A stretch of DNA of 64,000 nucleotides from Mytilus edulis. Lineage: Eukaryota > Mollusca > Bivalvia > Mytilida > Mytilidae. A program made the position numbers and the translations under genes. Shown in pieces: positions 60,401 to 64,000 of the stretch. Each line of letters starts with the position of its first letter. The first letter of the stretch is position 1. The notes below the pieces were generated by a model. The model did not search any database. It saw only the letters and a list, made by a program, of their open reading frames with translations, and had not been told where the DNA came from. Where the stretch lies: positions 42,786,589 through 42,850,588 of the forward strand of contig NC_092344.1 of NCBI RefSeq assembly GCF_963676685.1, in the 5' to 3' direction.

Positions 60401-62943
60401 TGGGTCAAGTTCATTATAGATAGAGATAATTGTAAGCAGCAAGAATGTTCAGTAAAGTAAGATCTACAAACACATCACCATCACCAAACCACAATTTTGT
60501 CTTGAATCCATCTGTGTCCTTTGTTTAGTATTCACATAGACCAAGGTGAGCGACACAGGCTCTTTAGAGCCTCTAGTTTTCCATTTCTGTCAAATACCTA
60601 CCTGTTTTCCAATACATTGAAATGTGCGTTGGGTTAAGCTGAGCACATCAAGGCATTAATTCTTATATATTCATGTTTTAGGAACAGTACATGTTAATTC
60701 ATGATGCGTTGGTGGAATATTTACTTAGCCACGATACAGAAGTCAGGAATGGCGAAATCAACAAATATATACAGAACCTTACAACAATTCAGGAGGATAA
60801 GTCTTCATTACTCCAGAAACAGTTTGAGGTATATAGATATAAATTTATGCGGGTAGATTTTGAAGAAAATTTGAAATTGGTTTAATTTGCTATCATATTT
60901 TTTTTGATAAATTTAAAATCAAGGAGTGACTTTGTGATATCTCATCTAGACACAAATATTTCTTATCTTAAATAATTAAGGATAGATTATAACCTGCCCT
61001 TTTCAAAATTGGCCCTAGTATCATCCTGAGATTCCCATATAGGCCTCAGGCTTGAGCCGAGGGTAAATATGGGTTGAGGGATGAAACCCGGGCCAATATG
61101 GAAAAGACATGTTATAATCTATTTATCACATATTTAAGTTCTGCAGAAAAGAGAAAAGCAGTTCAATTATAACAATTTAATGAAACATAACAGGTAAAAT
61201 CTTCAAAATTTTATCACAAAAGTGTTATCAATACTTGTAAAGGACGCAATAACGTTACATCCTTTGGAATTAAGGCACAAAAAAACAATAACCTCTTTTT
61301 GTCCCCTGGCAGTTTTGTGGTTATTACATGTGCAAAACCCAACATATTTGTAACATATTACCCAACATATTTGTAACAAATATGTGATAAGTAATTTTTA
61401 TGCCCCTTTTATGGGCATTATGTTTATGGTCTCTGCATCCGTTCTTCTTCAAGGTTAAAGTTTTTAGTCGAGGTAGTTTTTGATAAAGTTGAAGTCTAAT
61501 CAACTTGAAACTTAGTACACTTGTTCCCTATGATATGATCTTTCTAATTTTAATGACAAATTAGAGATTTACCCCCATTTCCACGGTCAACTTAACATAG
61601 AAAATGATAGTGCTGATAGGGCATCCCTGTACTTGGGACACATTCTTGTAATACACGGATGTATCATTAGTCAGCTTAAGTTCTGCAAGCATTACAATAA
61701 AAATTACAGAAATTGCAAATTTCGTGGATGGTAGTTCTGTTATAGGTTTGGTCAACTTGAACAAAGTGCATATTCTATTTAAGTCATCTTTACATTCTTA
61801 TATATACCAAAAATCTTTTAAATATCTACAGACATTAAGAAAAAAAACATGGGTAATTCTATATTTCCCAACCACTTAGTATTTTGGGATTATTAGGTAC
61901 AATCAACCAACTATAACAAAATGAAAATATGCTTGATTGTAAAGAGCAAATCAAGGAAATGTTTTGAGAAGTATTCTATTTTAGCTTGAATAAAATAGAA
62001 AAGTTGAATGTATTTGATTATGATGTTATATCAACCAAACTATTTCCTTTCTATATTTACTCTTTTACATTTATCTATAAATATATATTTTAGCTTCTGG
62101 TTGCTTATTGTCCCAAAGAAATAGATAAATATCCAGCCTTGGAAGAATATAATGTGCCAAAGAATCGAAGAGAAGAACTTGTTCCCATGACAACCAAGAG
62201 AGTCCAAATTCCCACTAAACCAGGGATACCAGGATCTGATTATATTAATGCAACATTTCTGCAGGTAAAGAGTTTTTAAAAAGTTATCTCCCCTCTCTCA
62301 AGTATATAGTGGTCATATAATAGGTGCTCTTTTTGGGTCGTTTTATTTGAATCAAAAGAGTGTCAAGTAATTTACTTTTCTATGCAAATCTGTTTTTCCT
62401 TTAGTTTAGATGATCTAGTACAATGTGGGGTTAATAATAATTATTACAGTAACATGTTCTTGTCCTGAATTTGCATCTGATTTGCCAGCAAAATATATAT
62501 ATCTATCTATCATCAGTTACTTTTCTATGAGAATTTTCTTTCTGTTAAGTTAAAGGGTTTTTAAGTTTTATTTTCAGCATTGTAGTTTTACCATGTTGGA
62601 ATTATGTCACTTTGTAAATTTAAGAACATAAGGATACTAGATCTGTAAATTATTGTTATGTGTGTAGTTATCAAATGATTTGATTTTTTATTGGTTACAG
62701 ACAAATATCTTAAGTAAATCAACTCTCTGTTGTGGAATAAAAGATATAACTGTTGGTGCATTATTTCAAAAGAATGAATTGCTTAACAGACAACTGTTTC
62801 ATTAATTTCAGGGATATACAAAAACCAATGAGTTTATTTTAACACAACATCCAATGGAATCTACAATAGAGGATTTCTGGAGAATGGTCTGGGACAAAAA
62901 TAGTTCTGTTATAGTGCTGTTGTCTGATATAGTGGACGACGAG
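27370..62943 (+). CDS. Receptor-type protein tyrosine phosphatase (Ig + 4 FN3, TM, D1, partial D2)
   Basis: Twenty-four exons with GT/AG borders and consistent phases give 1075 codons, open at the 3' end. Domain order: signal peptide 1-17; Ig V-like about 25-130 (Cys in ILPCGID and QYTCSVG, several N-glycosylation sites); FN3 domains at about 134-235, 236-334, 335-433 and 434-544; stalk; transmembrane 589-611; KNRY at 703-706; D1 with YINANY, YIATQGP, WPDHGVP (845-851) and the active site [10 protein letters not shown] (Cys879, Arg885); D2 from about 940 with DYINATF and an ILTQHP motif. It should dephosphorylate phosphotyrosine at the plasma membrane and may sense adhesion. Ig plus four FN3 and tandem PTP domains is the R2B layout (PTPRK/M/T/U), but there is no MAM domain between signal peptide and Ig. 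Orthology to one vertebrate member cannot be claimed. Confidence 0.93.
27636..28676 (-). mobile_element. Non-autonomous Helitron, copy 2 (RPTP intron 1)
   Basis: On the minus strand it runs from 5' TCTATACTATTAAACGAGAA to 3' CTAG, with the GC hairpin ACCCGCG..CGCGGGT (27645-27662) six bases inside the 3' end. The flanks are A on the left and T on the right, the A|T insertion site of Helitrons. It shares both ends with 10299-11044. It contains a nested unrelated repeat near 27870-28165. No Rep/helicase coding. Confidence 0.82.
27870..28165 (+). repeat. Mussel interspersed repeat nested in the Helitron
   Basis: Carries GAGAGTTGTCTCAACATGGC and CAATCATACCACATCTTC near its 3' end, a tail found in related form at 30403-30450, 45228-45290 and, inverted, at 40205-40480 and 44845-44900. 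This inserted block explains most of the extra length over Helitron copy 1. Class unknown. Confidence 0.6.
29466..30050. mobile_element. 585-bp foldback element with inverted ends
   Basis: The left end AAAGGAGTAGGTCCGGTAAG is answered by CTTACCGGACCTTCTCCTTT at the right. A second internal inverted pair is AAGTGGCCGCATCCGTGTTC (near 29700) and GAACACGAATGCGGCCACTT (near 29786). The whole element is thus roughly palindromic. There is no coding, and no target duplication could be fixed. Confidence 0.75.
30245..30800 (+). repeat. Mussel interspersed repeat fragments
   Basis: 30245-30480 holds a composite repeat (GGGTAAGAGTGCTGCC, TCCTCAAGACCATACTCCCA). 30735-30790 holds ATGCATGAAATATTTGCCACTGGA, which recurs at 40045-40075. 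Both are interspersed bivalve-type sequences. The open frames here are not genes. Confidence 0.5.
30992..31077 (+). mobile_element. 46-bp insert between 20-bp direct repeats
   Basis: TCCATGTTTTTGTTTTACAG occurs at 30992-31011 and again at 31058-31077. Between them is a GC-richer 46-bp piece (GACCGTGCAAGGGCTGTATA...). A long exact duplication around a short tail fits target-primed insertion of a heavily 5'-truncated retroelement. Confidence 0.6.
32930..33080 (+). repeat. Interspersed repeat fragment
   Basis: GTGTACTGTTGTTTGTCTGT then GTTGTCAGTTTATTTTAGAC is a mussel repeat sequence I recognise in general form. No boundaries are visible. No gene. Confidence 0.4.
34350..34650 (+). repeat. ~120-bp tandem triplication
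   Basis: TCCATCTGAGAAATTGTCTG starts at 34351, 34466 and 34591 (115 and 125 bp apart). Each is followed by TTAGCT...ATAATAAAGTA and TAGGTC. A looser related unit may continue to about 34920. In RPTP intron 1. Confidence 0.85.
37831..38117 (+). mobile_element. HINE (Helentron-derived) element, family A copy 1
   Basis: Starts TATGCCCCACC, with a CCGT/CCGTTCGT microsatellite after about 55 bp, then a body with GATGAAGTTGAAGTCCAATC. It has the subterminal inverted GTGGGGCAT, a short hairpin (GTGTAC..GGACAC) and the tail ATTCTTGT. Copies lie at 47769-48082 and 61398-61650. It ends 67 bp before RPTP exon 2. Confidence 0.78.
38185..38532 (+). CDS. RPTP exon 2: Ig domain
   Basis: CTAG acceptor, AAG|GTAAAT donor, phase 1-1, so the Ig domain is a single symmetric exon. 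Cys in ILPCGI and YTCSVG flank a TYTW core; NQT, NIT, NYS and NVT sequons are present. The frame reads into the intron for only two codons past the donor. Confidence 0.93.
40205..40480 (-). repeat. Interspersed mussel repeat (RPTP intron 2)
   Basis: GTATGAGAGCCAATGAGACA and AAGTCACAATGTATTAAAAG are the reverse complement of the tail also seen in the Helitron insert and at 45230. A related partial copy with AAGTCACAATGTGTAAAAAG is at 24127-24155. No gene. Confidence 0.55.
40597..40720 (+). CDS. RPTP exon 3: FN3-1, first half
   Basis: CTTCAG acceptor, CAG|GTTAGT donor, phase 1 to 2. [20 protein letters not shown] then [10 protein letters not shown] is the usual FN3 A-C strand pattern with the conserved Trp. 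Confidence 0.9.
41289..41470 (+). CDS. RPTP exon 4: FN3-1, second half
   Basis: TTTAG acceptor, AAG|GTTAGT donor, phase 2 to 1. Contains [20 protein letters not shown], the FN3 E-G strand signature. Confidence 0.93.
41949..42130 (+). CDS. RPTP exon 5: FN3-2, first half
   Basis: AAAG acceptor, ACT|GTGAGT donor, phase 1 to 0. [20 protein letters not shown] followed by [12 protein letters not shown]. Confidence 0.92.
42659..42773 (+). CDS. RPTP exon 6: FN3-2, second half
   Basis: TTTTAG acceptor, GAA|GTAAGT donor, phase 0 to 1. [18 protein letters not shown] is a typical FN3 end. A diverged copy of this exon's last ~28 nt lies 114 bp downstream without a working donor. Confidence 0.92.
43374..43574 (+). 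CDS. RPTP exon 7: FN3-3, first half
   Basis: TTTTAG acceptor, TAG|GTATGC donor, phase 1-1. [11 protein letters not shown] then [10 protein letters not shown] shows the FN3 Trp and the C-strand Tyr. Confidence 0.9.
43882..43977 (+). CDS. RPTP exon 8: FN3-3, second half
   Basis: TTTTCAG acceptor, CAG|GTAAGG donor, phase 1-1. [19 protein letters not shown] completes the domain. Confidence 0.9.
44530..44702 (+). CDS. RPTP exon 9: FN3-4, first half
   Basis: TTTTAG acceptor, GAG|GTAAAT donor, phase 1 to 0. [20 protein letters not shown] then [10 protein letters not shown]. Confidence 0.9.
44845..45290. repeat. Interspersed repeat pieces in RPTP intron 9
   Basis: 44845-45085 is a diverged minus-strand copy of the repeat at 40205-40480. 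45228-45290 (TGACTTGGACGGAGAGTTGC, CTCATTGGCA) is a plus-strand tail of the same family. Together they form an imperfect inverted pair around a plain AT-rich middle. Confidence 0.45.
45305..45464 (+). CDS. RPTP exon 10: FN3-4, second half
   Basis: TTTTAG acceptor, AAG|GTGAAT donor, phase 0 to 1. [16 protein letters not shown] is the F-G strand region; membrane-proximal stalk follows. Confidence 0.9.
46183..46203 (+). CDS. RPTP exon 11: 21-nt putative cassette microexon
   Basis: ATTGCAG acceptor and AAG|GTGATT donor enclose 21 nt, phase 1-1, encoding GELLTTK in frame between exons 10 and 12. Because it is symmetric, it can be skipped without frame change. The donor is moderate, so this is a candidate only. 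Confidence 0.5.
46360..46450 (+). repeat. Short ~20-bp tandem repeat
   Basis: About five imperfect copies of ATCTATTTTTAGACCAA, in the intron after microexon 11. Confidence 0.7.
47103..47168 (+). CDS. RPTP exon 12: 66-nt putative cassette exon, stalk
   Basis: TTCTCAG acceptor, CAG|GTGACC donor, phase 1-1. Encodes a Ser/Thr/Asn-rich stalk ([17 protein letters not shown]) with several sequons. Symmetric like exon 11, so optional inclusion is possible. Confidence 0.65.
47769..48082 (+). mobile_element. HINE family A copy 2
   Basis: Same order as the copy before exon 2: TTGCCCGACCTACGATAGGA, TCCGT-type microsatellite, GATGAAGTTGAAGTCCAATC, GATGGGGCATC and an AT-decayed tail (ACATATTATTGT). In RPTP intron 12. 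Confidence 0.75.
49297..49348. repeat. Hairpin with 14-nt perfect arms
   Basis: GATTGTGTGTACTG and CAGTACACACAATC stand about 24 nt apart in RPTP intron 12. No role is known. Confidence 0.6.
49585..49699 (+). CDS. RPTP exon 13: transmembrane helix
   Basis: TTATAG acceptor, AG|GTAAGT donor, phase 1 to 2. Encodes the single membrane span ([16 protein letters not shown] onward, residues 589-611), with small-xxx-small Gly spacing that could favour helix pairing. Confidence 0.93.
50031..50137 (+). CDS. RPTP exon 14: juxtamembrane
   Basis: TTTCAG acceptor, TTG|GTAAGT donor, phase 2 to 1. Starts with basic stop-transfer residues ([10 protein letters not shown]) just inside the membrane. Confidence 0.88.
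50230..50518 (+). repeat. 36-bp minisatellite, eight copies
   Basis: Unit TAGGTCCTCCGTAAGAGAGT plus CAATAGCCCTTTTTCA. The only variants are CTTAAG or CATAAG for CGTAAG, AGGCCT for AGCCCT, and one lost T. It lies just after RPTP exon 14. Because 36 is divisible by three it gives a 100-codon minus-strand frame ([12 protein letters not shown] repeats) that is not a gene. Confidence 0.93.
50695..50950 (+). mobile_element. HINE-like element, family B
   Basis: Starts ATGCCCCCTCCAAAACAGAG, has a short CTGTCTGTATGTCC tract, and near its end the inverted GGGGCATCATC. The body is unlike family A. Right end approximate. In RPTP intron 14. Confidence 0.6.
50983..51080 (+). CDS. RPTP exon 15: juxtamembrane
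   Basis: TTTTTAG acceptor, AGT|GTAAGT donor, phase 1 to 0. [20 protein letters not shown] then QEYS, the usual lead-in to D1 of receptor phosphatases. Confidence 0.92.
51684..51777 (+). CDS. RPTP exon 16: D1 start, KNRY motif
   Basis: TTTCAG acceptor, CAT|GTAAGT donor, phase 0 to 1. [13 protein letters not shown] carries the KNRY phosphotyrosine-recognition motif of PTP domains. Confidence 0.93.
52021..53094 (+). mobile_element. HINE/pearl-like element with six 160-bp tandem monomers
   Basis: Starts TATACGCCCGGGACGGGACG, then five TCCG repeats, then monomers beginning ACACTTCGGACAATAACT at 52091, 52251, 52411, 52571, 52731 and 52888. It ends with the inverted CGGGCGTAT, the hairpin TGCGCTAAAGCGCA and CCCTTTATTA. 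The (CCGT)n plus ~160-bp tandem core matches the bivalve pearl/CvA layout as I recall it. Confidence 0.8.
53091..53311 (-). mobile_element. Retrozyme monomer, minus strand, 5'-truncated
   Basis: Reverse complement of part of the 367-bp unit at 21160-21965, including ACCTTAGCTGTATTTTGGCA and the GAAATACTAAG segment, ending in a complete hammerhead. It abuts the HINE at 52021-53094. Only about 220 bp of the unit remain. Confidence 0.8.
53098..53141 (-). ncRNA. Hammerhead ribozyme, minus strand
   Basis: Read on the minus strand: GCATCA, CTGATGA (53135-53129), stem II GTCT/AGAC with loop TTTGT, GAAA (53115-53112), stem III C[GTGT]G, then TC and TGGCGT. Cleavage is predicted between 53104 and 53103. 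Stem I has one A-C mismatch compared with the 21.5-kb copies, so activity may be reduced. Confidence 0.78.
53441..53526 (+). CDS. RPTP exon 17: D1, DYINANY motif
   Basis: TTTACAG acceptor, GAT|GTAAGT donor, phase 1 to 0. FDHSRVYL then [15 protein letters not shown] and a minus-strand retrozyme monomer lie in the intron just before it. Confidence 0.94.
54782..55605 (+). mobile_element. HINE-like element with 168-bp tandem monomers
   Basis: Starts ATACCCCCGC, has a TCCGTCCGTCCATCAG tract, then four monomers marked TCGTCACATTTTTCTCAGGA at 54893, 55061, 55229 and 55396. It ends with the inverted GCGGGGGTAT, the hairpin GAGCAGTAGCTC and TTTCACTTGT. The tail closely mirrors what I recall of insect INE-1 ends. 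168 is divisible by three, so long open frames run through it by chance. Confidence 0.82.
55720..55854 (+). CDS. RPTP exon 18: D1, YIATQGP motif
   Basis: TTACAG acceptor, AGG|GTAAGT donor, phase 0-0. [20 protein letters not shown] then VVIVMITKL, standard PTP core. Confidence 0.95.
56377..56511 (+). CDS. RPTP exon 19: D1, CDKYWP motif
   Basis: TTTTAG acceptor, AAG|GTAACT donor, phase 0-0. [11 protein letters not shown] followed by HYTVRMFSL. Confidence 0.94.
57105..57253 (+). CDS. RPTP exon 20: D1, WPD loop and catalytic Cys
   Basis: TTGTAG acceptor, CAG|GTATGG donor, phase 0 to 2. [12 protein letters not shown] holds the general-acid Asp847; the exon ends PIVVHC with the nucleophile Cys879, so the active-site loop is split by the intron. 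Confidence 0.95.
57446..57581 (+). CDS. RPTP exon 21: D1, P-loop arginine
   Basis: TGACAG acceptor, GAG|GTAAGA donor, phase 2 to 0. [16 protein letters not shown] completes the CX5R signature; [11 protein letters not shown] follows with the Q-loop. D1 thus has all canonical catalytic residues. Confidence 0.95.
57912..60577 (+). mobile_element. 2.7-kb HINE-like element with ~500-bp monomers, containing a second HINE
   Basis: Begins with a CGTCCGTCGTCGTC tract. Monomers marked ATCTTCTCCTCTGAAAC start at 57971, 58474 and 58973 (~500 bp apart), each with AAGATGGCCGCC. The third is interrupted at about 59272 by a different element and resumes at 60198. The end has the hairpin AGGCTCTTTAGAGCCT followed by CTAGTTTT. 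RPTP intron 21 owes most of its length to it. Confidence 0.75.
59272..60197 (+). mobile_element. Nested HINE-like element, GGGC-rich head, ~161-bp monomers
   Basis: Starts near TGTGACAAAAATGTCGG, followed by a striking GGGCGGGCGGGC tract (59309-59352). Monomers marked TCCGTGCATT start at 59366, 59518, 59679 and 59840, with a decayed fifth near 60000. It ends with the hairpin GCTGTCGTTGTGACAGC and CTCTTGT. It lies inside the third ~500-bp monomer of the larger element. Confidence 0.78.
60682..60828 (+). CDS. RPTP exon 22: D1 end and linker
   Basis: TTTTAG acceptor, GAG|GTATAT donor, phase 0-0. [20 protein letters not shown] ends D1. Its upstream intron holds a 2.7-kb nested HINE. Confidence 0.93.
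61398..61650 (+). mobile_element. HINE family A copy 3, microsatellite lost
   Basis: TTATGCCCCTTTTATGGGCA start, then the family body (GATAAAGTTGAAGTCTAATC, CTATGATATGATCTTTCTAA), GATAGGGCATC, a hairpin and CACATTCTTGT. The CCGT tract is reduced to GCATCCGTTC. In RPTP intron 22. Confidence 0.75.
62094..62264 (+). CDS. RPTP exon 23: D2 start
   Basis: TTTTAG acceptor, CAG|GTAAAG donor, phase 0-0. [18 protein letters not shown] then [11 protein letters not shown], the D2 counterpart of the NRY and DYINA motifs. Confidence 0.93.
62812..62943 (+). CDS. RPTP exon 24: D2, ILTQHP and FWRMVW
   Basis: TTTCAG acceptor, first donor GAG|GTAAGA at 62944, phase 0-0. [20 protein letters not shown] then [17 protein letters not shown]. 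Its last ~70 nt plus the donor are repeated six more times downstream. The rest of D2 is outside the window or not recognised. Confidence 0.9.
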
Positions 62944-63403
62944 GTAAGAATTCTGGAGAATGATCTGGGACAAAAATAGTTCTGTTATAGTGCTGTTGTC
63001 TGATATAGTGGACGATGAGGTAAGATTTCTGGAGAATGGTCTGGGACAAAAATAGTTCTGTTATAGTACTGTTGTCTGATATAGTGGACGATGAGGTAAG
63101 ATTTCTGGAGAATGGTCTGGGACAAAAATAGTTCTGTTATAGTGCTGTTGTCTGATATAGTGGACGATGAGGTAAGATTTCTGGAGAATGGTCTGGGACA
63201 AAAATAGTTCTGTTATAGTGCAGTTGTCTGATATAGTGGACGATGAGGTAAGATTTCTGGAGAATGGTCTGGGACAAAAATAGTTCTGTTATAGTGCTGT
63301 TGTCTGATATAGTGGACGATGAGGTAAGATTTCTGGAGAATGGTCTGGGACAAAAATAGTTCTGTTATAGTGCTGTTGTCTGATATAGTGGACGATGAGG
63401 TAA
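62871..63403 (+). repeat. 76-bp tandem array of an exon end with its splice donor
   Basis: Units start anew at 62941, 63017, 63093, 63169, 63245, 63321 and 63397, always 76 bp apart. Each holds the last ~69 nt of RPTP exon 24 and a GAG|GTAAGA donor, so seven donors stand in a row (62944 to 63400). 76 is not a multiple of three and the first unit has an in-frame TAG, so only the first donor keeps the reading frame. Units differ by very few bases, so the array is young. Confidence 0.95.
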
Positions 63404-64000
63404 GATTTTCCATGGTGATGGTGGTATAAAAAGTTTCTTGTATAGCATAAATATGTTAATTATTTTCATTGTCGTTTTTTGAGTATGAGAGTTTATTCAT
63501 ATAATCCAAGGTCCTGTAAAACCAAAAGAATTGAAATTTCTGTTATTTGTTGTTTCTCTTCTTAATGATGCTACATTGGGGAAATATAGTGTGAAGAAGT
63601 GAGCTTGGAAGTTATACGTCAGGGTAAAGTGACAGGTCATAACATGCATTGCTATTTTGAGAGCTAGCATGTAATATGTATTATTGGCTCTATGTACAGT
63701 TTAGTATTAAGCAGGTTATTACTTAAATTTACATGTTATTATTGGGAATTTAAATGTTATATTTGTCATTGGATCAGGGCTTCCAAAAAATATTTGAGCC
63801 AGACAGACATTTTGTATTTGATCCCGATTTTAATCCCTTAGGATTAAGTCACAAAAACAATTATGGTAATCAGATAGCCATCCCAATGATTGACATTAGA
63901 TTAAAGAAAAACAATATTAAACTTTACTATAATATGAAGTTGATGTTCTGATGTATACTGTTAACTTGGCAGTGCATCATTCAAAGTGTGCACATCAGCT

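Noticed and set aside
63754..63951. Possible next exon of the receptor phosphatase (GFQKIFEPDRHFVFDPDF)
   Set aside because: A TCAG acceptor and an open phase 0 frame exist, but the residues do not match any D2 motif I know, and CxxYWP-type sequence expected next is absent.

Overview
The window is AT-rich, intron-rich animal DNA. It is almost certainly from a bivalve, most likely a mussel (Mytilus group). Reasons: genes in many small exons with GT/AG borders; a dense load of repeats of bivalve type (CCGT-microsatellite elements with ~160-bp tandem cores, hammerhead-bearing ~367-bp tandem repeats); and no bacterial-style gene packing. Species identity is inferred from repeats I recognise, not from a search.

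Region 1 (about 1.4-12.2 kb, minus strand) is a complete CEP83/CCDC41 gene. It has eleven coding exons whose phases all agree, giving a 734-residue coiled-coil protein, plus a likely 5' non-coding exon at a CpG-containing, TATA-less promoter near 12.1 kb. Its introns hold a 228-bp inverted-repeat MITE, a near-perfect palindrome and a non-autonomous Helitron.

Region 2 (about 12.2-24.3 kb) has no convincing host gene. It holds a large interrupted inverted repeat around a tandem duplication, a heptamer satellite, and a dead APE-type LINE (endonuclease plus reverse transcriptase) split by a 616-bp mussel repeat. A second copy of that repeat is itself interrupted by a tandem array of ~367-bp units carrying type I hammerhead ribozymes (a retrozyme array). 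Two short MITEs follow, with clear 6-bp and 9-bp target-site duplications.

Region 3 (27.4 kb to the window end, plus strand) is a receptor-type protein tyrosine phosphatase in 24 exons, with the 3' end off the window. The 1075 codons seen encode a signal peptide, one Ig domain, four fibronectin III domains, one transmembrane helix, a catalytically intact D1 phosphatase domain and the start of D2. Architecture is that of the R2B (PTPRK/M/T/U) group without the N-terminal MAM domain. Two small phase 1-1 exons before the membrane could be cassette exons. The last exon's 3' end with its splice donor is repeated as a 76-bp tandem array of seven donors.

The receptor's introns have been colonised by a set of elements sharing one plan: a short G/C-rich end, often a CCGT- or CGG-type microsatellite, often a tandem core, a subterminal inverted copy of the end, then a hairpin and a CTTGT-like tail. 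This is the plan of Helentron-derived HINE/pearl elements. The two host genes are transcribed divergently about 15 kb apart; nothing suggests that they work together.
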